Part shown: positions 1 to 11,314 of the stretch, piece by piece
Layout of the letters: every line of letters starts with the position of its first letter
Numbering within the stretch: the stretch's first letter is position 1
Assembly (NCBI RefSeq): GCF_904849725.1
Contig: NC_058519.1
Coordinates: forward strand, 359,755,974 to 359,819,973
From: Hordeum vulgare subsp. vulgare
Taxonomy: Eukaryota; Streptophyta; Magnoliopsida; Poales; Poaceae
Length of the DNA: 64,000 nucleotides
Direction: 5' to 3'
Program-made: the position numbers and the translations under genes
The notes under the pieces: model-generated
Seen by the model: the letters and a program-made list of their open reading frames with translations, nothing else
The model's database searches: none
Told to the model about the DNA's origin: nothing

Positions 1-582
1 ATGTCATCTTGCTTAAAGCATTACTCTATTCGTCATGAACTCAATACACTAGATGCATGCTGGATAGCAGTCGATGTGTGGAGTAATAGTAGTAGATGCA
101 GAAAGTATCGGTCTACTTGTCTCGGACGTGATGCCTATATGCTAGATCATTGCCTTAGATATCGTCATGACTTTGCGCGGTTCTATCAATTGCTCGACAG
201 TAATTTGTTCACCCACTGTAATACTTGCTATTTTGAGAGAAGCCTCTAGTGAACACTATGGCCCCAGGGTCTACTCCACACCATATTTTCAGCCTTATAC
301 TTTTTACTACGTTGCACTTTCCGCCTTCAGATCTCACTTTTGCAAACAATCTTGAAGGGATTGACAACACCTTTGAAGCGTTGGGTGCAAGTTTGTTTGT
401 GTTTGCGCAGGTACTCTGGACTTGACGAGACCCTCCTTCTGGATCGATACCTTGGTTCTCAAACTGAGGGAAATACTTACTGCTCCTGTGCTGCATCACC
501 ATTTCCTCTTCAAGGGAAAAAATAACGCAAGCCCAATCTCCGTCAAAGTTTCAATTCTGGCGCTGTTGTTTGAGAAGTAGCA
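1..582 (+). mobile_element. Athila-type LTR, 3' part (plus orientation)
   Basis: This stretch matches, in opposite orientation, the LTRs at 6309-7855 and 22706-24139, including the landmark where the LTR ends with GAGAAGTAGCA at 582. Only the 3' part is in the window; the 5' end lies to the left. The sequence directly after it (tccac...) belongs to the integrase region of gypsy element A, so this is the right edge of an independent Athila insertion: either a 3' LTR or a solo LTR. No primer-binding site follows it, so it is not a 5' LTR. The open frames inside it are not genes. Confidence 0.85.
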
Positions 583-2889
583 TCCACCAAAACCTCTAGC
601 GTAGGTCCTGATACATCTTAGTACTACCATGATGAATGATGAGAGGATAATAATGAACCTCCTTGAGGATCAACTACTGCAGAAGTTTGCTCTTAGGAAC
701 CACTAGACGGTTTTGAAAGAACACGACACCTTGCTCATTGATAGAGAAATCCCTAGCGTTTCCGCTAGCAATATTCTCCTTGATCCGGGATATACCCTTA
801 TCATATGTCTGCACAGCTATGATTTGATCCCCAAGAGTAGGTTTCACCACCAGGTTAGAAAGGAATCCTTGAGGAACAATGTGAAGATTTAACTTCTGAA
901 ATTCCTCATAGAGATGTGGTTGACCTTGTTGTAACATCAGATTGTTACAATAAGACTTACGACTTAGTGCATCAGCCATGACATTGGCCTTCCCCGGGGT
1001 CTAAGTTATCCGTAAGTCGTAATTTGTGATCAACTCAACCCACCGTCTTTGCCTGAGATTCATATCCGGCTGGGTGAAGATATATTTCAGACTTTGATGA
1101 TCAGTGAATATTTCGCAACGATTACCAAGAAGGTAATGTCGCCAGGTTTTAAGTGCATGGACTACAGCTGCAAGCTCAAGATCATGTGTGGGTTAATTAT
1201 CCTCATGTGGATGCAACTGTCGAGATGCGTATGCAATCACATGACGATCCTGCATGAGAATGCAACCTAATCCTTGTCGCGAGGCGTCGCAATAGATAAC
1301 AAAGTCCTTAGGAAAATCTGGTGGTAGCAACACAGGTGCAGAAGTCAGGCGTCTTTTCAGTTCCTGAAAACTATGCTCACACGGTGGTGTCCACTCGAAC
1401 TTTTCATCTTTCTTGAGGAGTTCAGTTAGAGGCTTTGCAACCTTGGATAAATTCTCGACAAAGCGGTGACAATGGCTCGCTAGACCAAGAAAACTCCTAA
1501 CTTGCTTAACCGATTCAGGTTGAGTACAATCAATGACGGCTTGAACTCTCTCGGGATTGACAACAATACCCTTACCAGAGATTACGTGGCCTAGATAGGT
1601 CACTTCTGTAACCAAAATTCACATTTTGAAAACTTCGCACAAAGGCGATGCTCTCGAAGTTTCATCAATACCAGCCTTAGATGCTCGGCATGTTCTCGTT
1701 CATTCTTCGAGTAGATGAGAATATCATCGAGGTATACCATGACGAATTAATCCAAATACTCCATGAAGATTGAATTCATCAAGCGAGAGAAGGTGGCTGG
1801 GGCATTGGTTAAACCGAAGGACATGATGGTGTACTCGTATTGGCCATAACGAGTGACAAAGGCCGTTTTTGGAATGTCCCCATTCTTGATCTTGACTTGA
1901 TGGTAACCCAACCTCAAATCCATTTTTGAGAAGACTGAGGATCCAGCGAGCTGATCATACAGATCGTTGATCCTGGGGAGCGGATACTTGTTCTTTATGG
2001 TGACCAGGTTAACTGGTTGATAGTCTACAACCATATGATCCGTTCCATCCTTCTTCTTAACGAAGAGGACGGGACAAGCCCAAGGAGAAGAGCTAGGATG
2101 AATGATACCTTTATTCAAGGCCTCATCTAGTTGCTTCTTAAGTTCAGCTAGCTCCAAGGGTGCCATCTTATAAGGTCTTCTGGCTATTGGGACAGTTCCT
2201 GGAACAAGATCTATCACAAACTCTACATCCCTGTCAGGTGGAATTCCTGGCAGTTCTTCTGGAAAAACATCTAGGAAGTCACGGACTACCGGAATGTCTT
2301 CAAGCTCTGGAAGAGGGTTGGCATTGAGGGAATAGAGTTGGCATTTGGCAACTCGAGTAGAGACATTAACTATCTCACCCGAGGGATTGGTAAGCTGAAC
2401 ATTTCTAGAATGAGTATCAATCTTGGCATAATGAGCTGACATCCAGTCCATACCCAAGATCATATTGATATCCGAGGATTTCAGGGCTATCAAGGATGCT
2501 AGAAAAACTAGCCTGTCTACTAGGATTTCATTGTCATAGGTTATCCTGGAGGTTTGCCACTTACTACCAGGGGTTTGAACAACTAATGGGATTGGCATAT
2601 CACAAAAGGACATGTTATGCAACTGTGCATAACTTTCAGAAATGAAGGAATGAGATGACCCGGTGTCAAAAAGGATAGACGATGCGTGATGATTGACAAG
2701 GAGCGTACCCAAAATGACGTCGGAATCCTCTGCAGCTTCTTCTGCTGAAACATAATTCACGCGGCCACGTGCAGGAGTTGGCTTCACATAGTAAGCTTTG
2801 TCGACTTGCCTTGCCCAACGGACTTTCCAGGTTGCTTGGCACCTATATTCTAGGGACACTCTCATGAGTAGTGCCCTGGTTCTCCACAC
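583..2889 (-). pseudogene. Gypsy A pol: protease, RT, RNase H, start of integrase
   Basis: Broken pol polyprotein of a gypsy retrotransposon. The frame at 2889-1747 holds the aspartic protease (active site [13 protein letters not shown]) and the first half of reverse transcriptase, including [28 protein letters not shown] and the [12 protein letters not shown] block. The frame then shifts. At 1615-1193 it resumes with YLGHVISGKGI, the thumb/connection and RNase H (VIYCDASRQGLGCIL). After another break, 979-674 has the MADALSRK linker. Past an in-frame stop, the integrase zinc-binding region (HHGSTKMYQDLR) can be read to 583, where the Athila LTR cuts it. The YVDD catalytic box lies in the broken interval between 1747 and 1615. 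At least three lesions make it non-functional. The gypsy identity is secure. Confidence 0.9.
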
Positions 2890-3821
2890 TTGTAACAGAT
2901 CACCTGATTGGCACGTGGTGCAGCATTGCTAGCTAGACAACCATAGGTCTTTGCTGGAGGGTTGGTCTGGTTCGCCTCAGGCGCCACATAGGATGGCCTC
3001 GGGGTATATCTTGGCGGCACAGAGCAATTTGGGACCCACAACCTGCGTTTTGGAAACGCGGAACCAGATGAGGAGCCAGAGTCGCGGGAGTGCTTCTTCA
3101 AGGCTAAATAATCGGTATGACCAGTCTCGGCACTGATCGCCTTGTTGACAAGAGCTTGAAAGCTTGTACATTCATGGAGGCGCATGTCACGGCGAAGTTC
3201 AGGGCTCAGACCCTTGCGGAATCTTGCTTGCTTCTTGGCATAAGTTGACACCTCTTTAGTTGCGTAGCGAGCGGGATTACCGAACTCGCGGCTATAAGCA
3301 TCCACGGTCAACTTTCCCTGGGTGAAGGCACAAAATTCCTCTCTCTTACGGTCCATCAAACCCTCTGGAATGTGGTGCAGACGGAACGATGCACTGAAGT
3401 CTGCCCATGTGGCTGCTGGTCCGGCAGGACGCATAGCTTCAAAATTCTCCCACGATAGATTGGCGGGTCCTTCCAGAAAGTACGCCCCAAAGGTCACCTT
3501 GTTGGCCTTAGAAACATTGGCAGAGCGAATCTTGCGCGATATACTACACAACCAGTCATCAGTGTCGAGAGGATCGACGGAGTGATGGAACTTCGGGGGA
3601 TTTAGCTTCACGAAGTCATTGAGGGACACTGCATCATTTCACGGCTGATGAGCCGTATTTTTCTCAATACGCTCTAGCAGACGGTTGGTCTCTCTTTTGT
3701 TTCTTTCCGCCTCAATCATAACTTCCGCCACAGAAGGCGGGTGAGGCAATTCCTCCTGTGCTGCCTGACTACCTTCTCCCTGCTCATGGGTAGGGGCACG
3801 GTTCAGCCTCGTGAACACCAT
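2862..3821 (-). pseudogene. Gypsy A gag (retrotransposon capsid)
   Basis: Gag of gypsy element A. The start is taken at the ATG at 3821 (MVFTRLNRAPT). An in-frame TGA at 3639-3641 splits an otherwise continuous frame. The capsid domain follows (NPPKFHHSVDPLDTDDWL, then WADFSASFRLHHIPEG and LTVDAYSREFGN). The frame ends in a CCHC zinc knuckle, [11 protein letters not shown], near 2862. In the family, gag packages element RNA into cytoplasmic particles. Pol lies directly downstream in another frame, as expected if a frameshift or stop separates them. One nonsense codon and the broken gag-pol junction mark it as a pseudogene. Confidence 0.88.
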
Positions 3822-4168
3822 CCTGGCAAACAAACTCACAGCTTAGACTAACATCAACATCAATACTAGCTATGGATTAAGAATGCACTGAACACATGGA
3901 ATGCGGAAATGAACATCCGAACAACATGGTAACAAGCAACAACTATATATACACCATGGTTCATACACACCATTACATAGTTCAGTACAACCTCAAACCG
4001 AAGAGCAAACTACTGAAAAGATGATACTACTCATCAGAGGCTTTCCAAGCTTCCTATACATTATTTATCTATGCCTCCGGAACTCATTTCACAACATAAG
4101 CATACTCCACAAGACACGCAGGACTGTGGAAGTACACCTACTGCCATCCTATTCTTCCACTCACGGGT

Positions 4169-5054
4169 TCAAGCATTCGCATAAAACATCTCATAAAGGT
4201 TGCCTCCATGGCCTGGGAGCTCAACCTGCGGATCAGGAAATACTCGAGCCTGAGACCCCTGGGAACCGTAAGGACACGAATGTGGCCTTGGTCCCCTGAC
4301 TGGTGGTAGTAGAGGTCCCCGAAGAGGGGTGACTCCTCCTATAGCAGGCCAGTCAGCATGAGCTGGAAGATGGGTCCTAACAGGGTTCAACATCTCCATA
4401 TCTCCGTACCCTGTGTGGACTACAGGTGCCAGCTGTGTCAAAGCCGTCCACGAACGGGCACGTGTAGCATAGAGCTCCATGTGAAGGGCACGAGCATCCC
4501 TATCTCTATTTTCTAACATCTCAGCGGTGGACTGCAGCAGCGGATCCTCCATAGAGGAATCAAAGTAGACCCCACTGAGGTATCCTTCTTCTCCTGGCTG
4601 AGAGGCGGGAACATAGGAGAACTTTGAATTCTGCAGCAGTGCATGTCTGGCTCTCATGATGGTCAACATTGAATAGGCAGCATCTTGTACCGCCATGTCA
4701 ACAGTAACCCCCAATCCATAAGACCAATGGATCGGCTCCAGGGTAATCTGGGAATACCCTAACAGTGCACAGGTACTCACTCTGGTTGAAATCCCGGTAC
4801 TGCTCCTCCACTGTATACTCTGGGTACCAGCGGTAACCGGCTACTGATATCATCCTGACCAGCATGGCCGTGTGACCCGGCACATCAATGCACCTAGTCA
4901 GCGGACCACCTAACGAGAAGGACGGCCAGGCATCTGAAATAGAGAGTAATGCAAAAGGCATTAGAGCTCTGGAGACAAAATTGGGCAACATAACGGTGTA
5001 AATGCTCAAAAATAATTTTGAGACAACCCACAAAAGATAGGATAATATAACCAC
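4169..5054 (-). pseudogene. Accessory ORF upstream of gag in gypsy A, possible dsRBD-like fold
   Basis: A protein-coding stretch between the primer-binding site and gag, where simple gypsy elements have only leader. A probable splice acceptor lies at 4934-4935, so the conserved part starts near 4933 (DAWPSFSLGGPLTRCIDVPG). The frame shifts once near 4750 and continues to a stop at 4169, ending GGNLYEMFYANA. I believe related ORFs occur in other Triticeae gypsy elements, but I know no function. The order of predicted elements (helix GHTAMLVRMISVAGYRW, strands around YTVEEQYRDF and CTVRVFP, then helix VDMAVQDAAYSMLTIM) resembles the alpha-beta-beta-beta-alpha layout of a double-stranded RNA-binding domain. 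The lysine-rich RNA-contact motif at the second helix is absent. The fold call is inference only. Confidence 0.55.
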
Positions 5055-5362
5055 TCAACTATCAAGTTCAATTCCATGGACATCAAAACTTATTTTCTTT
5101 TCCTTGGAAAGAAAAGAAACTCGGAGTAACTCTCGACTCGTTTTCCTACAATCTACCGATTGGCAATACACGATCCTGAGAGAAAGATAAGTAACCTAGT
5201 TCTTAATCCCCGCAGAAAAGACGAGGATGACCAGAATAGAATGACTTGAGAAGAGAAGCAAGAATCTTACGTTCCCTTCCACAAACAATTCCCTTATATA
5301 TAACTAGAGCAATTCTAGACTCAACTTCGACCAGTTTGGCTTGGTAATCCTACAGTCAGTCA

Positions 5363-5375
5363 GGCTCTAATACCA
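5363..5375 (-). other. Primer-binding site of gypsy A
   Basis: The minus strand reads TGGTATTAGAGCC, one base off the initiator-tRNA-Met primer-binding consensus TGGTATCAGAGCC. It lies four bases inside the LTR end (minus-strand ...CCGACA at 5380). The following bases (TGACTGACTGTAGGA) recur after the primer-binding site of gypsy B at 48152, which ties the two elements together. Confidence 0.8.
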
Positions 5376-5379
5376 ACGT

Positions 5380-6308
5380 TGTCGGGACCCCGATACTAAG
5401 CCATAGGAATCCATCCTGTAACACATTGCATCCCTTTGCGGTCTCACGCGCGGTTATCCCCACGGCTGCCACCTTACCTTAGCCAGGACCGTTTGCACCT
5501 TTTGACTCACGTATGCATTAGTGTCGCTAGTATTCCAATGTAAAATAACCCGGGTCAACATATCTAGTCATAAAATCAAGTGGCTCGACTGTACAGAGAC
5601 ATGCATACATAACCCAGCAAAGCAGGTGTCGGTCAACAGCGAGTGTAGACGAGTCGTAACAACTACAAGGACTCCATTACACCGCATGACATTTCCCCAT
5701 AGGGACAGACACAGTAGCTAAGAAGGATACTTGTCGGTCAACCAATGTGTCCGGAGCAGTAGCGAACTACCAAGGCTCGGTGGAATCACAAAGGACATTT
5801 CTATGTATAGAGAGCTACTAAGGCATACGACTAGGTGTTGAATCCCTTACATATCAGAGTGCATCACACATACGCATGACGTACTAGATATGCATAGATA
5901 CAACAATGGCATCACAACATAACCATACAACATCATGACATTTATTTAGAAGACTCGGAAGAGTCTTGCATAATATGTTCATACAAGCAGGGGTCACACG
6001 ACCCGACACTCAAAGTCATACAAACAAAGTCTTACAAACCAACGGAAGCATAAAAGTTGCCTGAGTACACACAGATGAAAGGATAAGGCATAAAGCCTGA
6101 CTATCTAGAGATCCCTTCTGAAAGGGGTCAGGTCGTAGCTGAGACACCAGCTACTCGTCATCATCGATGTCTAGAAAGAACCCACCTGTTGGCTCGTGGT
6201 TATCCTCTGCAATAATTATTAAGCAAACATGAGTACAAGAGTACTCAACAAGACTTTAGAACAGATCTATCTACTCATGCTCAGGTATCAATAAAGGGGG
6301 TTGTGGTG
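5380..6308 (-). repeat. Gypsy A 5' LTR, inner piece
   Basis: The 3' end of the 5' LTR (minus orientation), starting at the TG/CA terminus next to the primer-binding site and broken at about 6308 by the Athila insertion. It continues at 24140. No gene is seen here; the short open frames are chance. Confidence 0.78.
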
Positions 6309-7855
6309 TACTACTTCTCAAACAACAGCGCCAGAATTGACACGTTGACGGAGATTGGGCTTGCGCTGGTTTTTAACCTTGAAGAGGAAAGGGTGATGCA
6401 GCACAGGAGCAGTAAGTATTTCCCTTAGTTTGAGAACCAAGGTATTGATCCAGAAGGAGGGTCTCGTCAAGTCCAGAGTACCTGCGCAAACACAAACAAA
6501 CTTGCACCCAACGCTTCAAAGGGGTTGTCAATCCCTTCAAGATTGTTTCCAAAAGTGAGATCTGAAGGCAGAAAGTGCAACGTAGTAAAAAGTATAAGGC
6601 TGAAAATATGGTGTGGAGTAGACCATAGGGGCCATAGTGTTCACTAGAGGCTTCTCTCAAAATAGCAAGTATTACGGTGGGTGAACAAATTACTATGGAG
6701 CAATTGATAGAACCGCGCAAAGTCATGACGATATCTAAGGCAATGATCTAGCATATAGGCATCACCTCCGAGACAAGTAGACCGATACTTTCTGCATCTA
6801 CTACTATTACTCCACACATCGACCGCTATCCAGCATGCATCTAGTGTATTGAGTTCATGATGAACAGAGTAACGCTTTAAGCAAGATGACATGATGTAGA
6901 GGGATAATCTCAAACCAATGATGAAAACCCATCTTTTTACCCTTGATGGAAACAACACGATACGTGCCTTGCTACCCCTTCTGTCACTGGGTCAGATCAC
7001 CGCACGGTATGAACCCAAAACCAAGCACTTCTCCCATTGCAAGAATCATAGATCTAGTTGGCCAAACAAAACCCACAACTCGAAGAGAATTACAAGGATA
7101 TGAAATCATGCATAAGAGAGATCAGAAGAAACTCAAATAAGATTCATAGATAATCTGATCATAAATCCACAATTCATCGGATCTCGACAAACACACCGCA
7201 AAAGAAGATTACATCGGATAGATCTCCATGAAGATCATGGAGAACTTTGTATTGAAGATCCAAGAGAGAGAAGAAGCCATCTAGTTACTAGCTATGGACC
7301 CGTAGGTCTATGGTGAACTACTCATGCATCATCGGAGAGGTCATGGTGTTGATGGAGAAGCGTTCCGTGTCCGAATCCCCCCTCCGGCAGGGCACCAAGA
7401 TGTGCCCTAGATGGGATCTTGCAGAGACAAAAGCTTGCGGCGACGGAAAAGTGATTACGATGCTCCCCTGATTTTTTTTTGGGAATATTTGGGAATTTAT
7501 AGGCGCAAGATCTAGGTCAGGGGACCTCCAGGGGGCCCACAAGCCTGCATGGCGCGGCCCCCCTGGCCGCGGGGTGGGGTCTTGTGGGGCCCCTGGGGCT
7601 CTTCTCGCTTGGCCCCCAAGCTCTCTATTCTTCTTCCGTTCCAGAAAAAAAAATCGGGAATTTTCTTCCGTTTGGACTCCGTTTCAAAATCTCCTCTGAA
7701 AGGGGTCAAAAACATGGAAAAAACAGGAACTAGCACTTGGCACTGAGTTAATAAGTTAGTCTCAGAAAATAAATAAAAGGCATGCAAAACATCCAAAGTT
7801 TGACAAGATAATAGCATGAAATCATCAAAATTATAGATACGTTGGAGATGTATCA
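6309..7855 (-). repeat. Athila 3' LTR
   Basis: Read on the minus strand it starts TGATACATCTCCAACG at 7855 and ends ...GAGAAGTAGTA near 6309. It aligns with the 5' LTR at 22706-24139, which has lost about 49 bp present here near 6831-6880, and differs from it at roughly one base in twenty over the first 400 bases compared by eye. The open frames within it are LTR sequence, not genes. Confidence 0.88.
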
Positions 7856-7870
7856 AGCATCCCCAAGCTT
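7856..7870 (-). other. Athila polypurine tract
   Basis: The minus strand reads AAGCTTGGGGATGCT directly before the 3' LTR, the usual place for the plus-strand primer of reverse transcription. Copies of the same AAGCTTGGGGATGCC motif occur at about 19720-19740 in the same element. Confidence 0.75.
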
Positions 7871-9129
7871 AACTCCTACTCGTCCTCGAGTAGGGAAGTG
7901 ATAAAGAATGAATTTTTGATGTGGAATGCTACCTAGCATAGTTGTCCTTTGCAACTTCTTTCATGTGGCATGAATATTCAGATTCGTATGATTCAAAACA
8001 ATAGTTTGCTATTGACATGAAAACAGTAATACTTCAAGCAAACTAGCAAAGTAATCATGAACTTTCAAAATAACAAGGCGAAAGAAAGTTATCCCTACAA
8101 AATCATATAGTCTGGCTATGCTCCATCATCCTCACACAACTAATGTAAATCATGCACAACCCTGGAATTGGCCAAGTAATTGTTTTCGCACTCTTACTTT
8201 CTCAAACTTTTTATAACTATCACGCAATACATAAGCGCGGGCCATGGATATAGCACTATAGGTGGAATAGAGTGTGGTGGTGGTTGTGAGACAAAAAAGG
8301 AGGAGATGGTCACATTGACTCGGCGTATCAATAGGCTATGGAGATGCCCATTAATAGATATCAATGTGAACGAGTAGGGATTTCCATATAGGAGATGCAC
8401 TAGAGCTATAAGTATGTGAAAGCTCAAGAGGAAAACTAGTGGGTGTGCATCCAACTTGCTTGCTCATGAAGACCTAGGGCAATTTTGAGGAAGCCCATCA
8501 TTGGAATATACAAGCCAAGTTATAAAACGAAGATTCCCACTAGCATATGGTAGTGACAAATCAAGAAGCTCTCAATCATGAAGAACATGGTGCTAACATG
8601 AAGCACAAGTGTGGAAAAAGATAGTAGCATTGTCCCTTCTATCTTTTTCTCTCATCCCCCTTTTTTTATTTGGGCTCTTAGGCCTCTCTTTTTTGTTTTC
8701 TCGCTTTTTTGTTTTTTGGGATCTTTGGCCTATTTTTTTATTATTTATTTCCTCACATGGGACAATGCTCTAATAATGATGATCATCACACTTTTTAGTT
8801 ACTCAAAGCTCAAAGATCACAATGATGATGACTCCATAGGAAATGCCTCCGGCAGTGTACCGGGATGTGCAACGATCTTGTATGATCATGCAATGGCAAT
8901 AAGAAAGTGACGGCACAAGTCATGAGACGGAACGGTGGTAGTTGCATGGCAATATATCTCGAAATGGCTATGAAAATGCCATAGTAGGTAGGTATGGTGG
9001 CTGTTTTGAGGAAGGAATTTGGTGGGTTTGTGCACCGGCGAGAATTGCGCGGCGCTAGAGAGGCTAGCAAAGGTGGAAGGTGAAAGTGCATCTATACCAT
9101 GGGCTCAACATTAGTCATAAAGAACTCAC
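7871..9129 (-). other. Athila 3' internal region, noncoding
   Basis: AT-rich 3' internal sequence of the Athila element between the polypurine tract and the CACTA insertion. I see no coding sequence. It continues at 18962 on the other side of the CACTA. Confidence 0.7.
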
Positions 9130-9147
9130 ATACACTACAGGAATCAC

Positions 9148-9680
9148 CTTCTTTGCCGTCTGCCATCACAGACGGCAAAGACAAATACCCGGACGGCAAA
9201 GACAGTACCACAGACGGCAAAGATTGTCACGGCCGGCAAATTTTCTGCGTCAGCCTACGACGGCATAGGACATTCTTTGCCGTCTGCCCCCCCAAAGTGG
9301 GCGGCAAAGCTCTTTGTCGTCAGCTTCCCTGAGGAGCAGTCGGCAAAGAGCTTGAGACGGCTGCCGAGAGGCGTTGCCTTCGTTAGGGGTTAACGGAGGC
9401 TCTTTGCCGTCTGCCTGCTGGTCAATCTTTGCCGTCTGCCCTATTGAATATCTTTGCCGTCTGCCGTGTCCTCGCCTCCCCCTCTCTCCACTCCTGCCCC
9501 TCCTCTGTGCCCTCTTCTTTGCCGTCTGCCCCCCCCAGCAGGCAGACGGCAAAGAGCCTATATGGCCAGCTGCTACTGCCCAGGAAGCACAGCTGGGTGC
9601 CATGTGGCACCTTTGCCGTCTGCTGGCTGATGGCAAAGGCCTTTGCCATCAGCCAGCAGACGGCAAAGAGCCCATATTGT
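9148..9680. repeat. CACTA 1 left subterminal repeats
   Basis: More than a dozen copies of TTTGCCGTC or its complement GACGGCAAA in both orientations. Several are paired into short hairpins (for example around 9530-9560 and 9610-9670). The matching array at the other end is 18640-18945. Apparent open frames here are artefacts of the repeats. Confidence 0.85.
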
Positions 9681-10070
9681 CACTGTTTTGTTTATTTTAT
9701 GTTATCTCACAGCAATAATATATATAATTCATAGCACATATATGATATATAGTTCACAACACATATATGATATACATATAAAGTTCACCAATGTCATTTG
9801 TTCATCAATGGACATCCATATATCGAAAGAAACCAACATATACAATGTTTCATCCATATATATATACATATAGTTCCACATATATTGTTCATCAACACAT
9901 ACAAAGAACCAACACATTGTTCATCAACTCAAATAAAAAAGGAAACTAAAGCACTCCAACGCCAGCTTCCATGCATGTAGTACATCCAATCTGCAAAATG
10001 GGAATAAGAAAGTAAGTAGAAGAAGAACAACAACATATATGACAAATAAGCTAAATTGAATAAGAAAGAG
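9680..10070. other. AT-rich CACTA 1 spacer, noncoding
   Basis: AT-rich sequence with repeated ACATATATGATATA-like words. No coding potential or known motif is recognised. Confidence 0.5.
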
Positions 10071-11180
10071 AAGAAGCAATAAGAGAACAAGGAGAAGAAA
10101 AACAAGAAGGAGGAGGAGGAGGAGGAGGGGAAGGGGAAGGAGAAGGAGAAGGAGGAGGAGAAGAAGAAAAAAGAAGAGAAGAAGAAGGAGAAGAAGGAGG
10201 AGAAGAAAGAGGAGAAGAAAGAGGAGGAGGAGGAGGAGAATAAGAAGAAATCAAGAAGAAGGAGGAGGAGGAGAAGGATATAAGGTCCTTGGCCTTCTCC
10301 TCCTCCTCCACCTCCTCCTCCTCCTCCTCCTCCCTTCTCCTCCTCCTCCTCCTCCTCCTCCTCCTCCTTCTCCTTCTTCTCTTCTTCTTCACCTCTTCTT
10401 CTTCTTTCTTTTCATTTTGAGCTTATTATGGTAGAAGAAGAAGAAGAAAGAGGAGGAGAAGAAGAAGAACGAGGAGGAAGAGGAGAAGAAGAAGAAATCA
10501 AGAAGAAGAAGGAGGAGGAGGAGGAGGAGGAGAAGGCCAGGGGCCTTCTCCTCCTCCTCCTCCTCCTCCTCCTCCTCCTTCTCTTCTTCTTCATCTCTTC
10601 TTCTTCTTTCTTTTCATTTTGCCCATTTCTTCTCCTCTTCTCCTCTTGTTGGAGCTAAATTACCTAATTATGTCTTTTTTGAGCTAAATATTCCAATTAT
10701 GTCCTTTTAGAGGAAAAGAAGCTAAGTATATAATATTCATGAGCTAACCAAGGTTCTTATGCCATTTTGAGCTTATTACGGTATTTTGGAGCTAAATGGG
10801 CTAACTATGTCATTGTTGGGTTAATTAAAGCAAGGATAATATGAAAGAGGAGAAGAAAGAGGAGGAGGAGGAGGAGAAGAAGAAGAAATCAAGAAGAAGG
10901 AGGAGGAGGAGGAGAAGGATAGAAGGTCCTTGGCCTTCTCCTCCTCCTCCTCCTCCTCCTCCTCCTCCTCCTCCTCCTCCTCCTCCTTCTCCTTCTTCTC
11001 TTCTTCTTCATCTCTTCTTCTTCTTTCTTTTCATTTGAGCTTATTATGGTATAAGAAGAAGAAGAAAGAGGAGGAGAAGAAGAAGAAAGAGGAAGAAGAG
11101 GAGAAGAAGAAGAAATCAAGAAGAAGGAGGAGGAGGAGGAGGAGGAGGAGGAGAAGAAGAAGAAAGAGGAGGAGCTTATT
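10070..11180. repeat. Triplet-repeat hairpins (GGA/GAA and TCC/TTC)
   Basis: Three related units (about 10070-10405, 10430-10620 and 10840-11035), plus a half unit at 11050-11175. Each has a purine arm of GAA/GGA triplets, a short centre containing AAGGTCCTTGGCCTT or a close variant, and a pyrimidine arm of TCC/TTC triplets, so each is an imperfect inverted repeat. They share the flanking phrase GAGCTTATTAYGGT. Arg/Glu- and Ser/Pro-rich open frames in all phases are repeat artefacts. Confidence 0.85.
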
Positions 11181-11314
11181 ATGGCATATTTTCTAATGTT
11201 TCTAATCTTCATGTGCATTGCATTCATCTTGATCTTGTGATCGTCACGCACCTCGGCAACATCCAACTCCAATATCATCTTCTCCTCATCAAGGCTTTTA
11301 CGGACCTTCGACAA

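Larger units (their letters stand above)
583..5379 (-). mobile_element. Gypsy element A, internal region (Tekay/Del-like)
   Basis: Ty3-gypsy internal region read right to left: primer-binding site, accessory ORF, gag, protease, reverse transcriptase, RNase H and the start of integrase. It is cut at 583 by the Athila LTR. Its 5' LTR begins at 5380 and continues in three pieces out to 40413. The Tekay/Del assignment rests on the single zinc-knuckle gag and the style of the RT; the chromodomain that would settle it lies beyond the truncation. Confidence 0.8.

Noticed and set aside
10051..11314. Open frames of 60-140 residues rich in Arg/Glu, Ser or Pro
   Set aside because: They are translations of GAA/GGA and TCC/TTC triplet repeats in every phase and have no sequence complexity.
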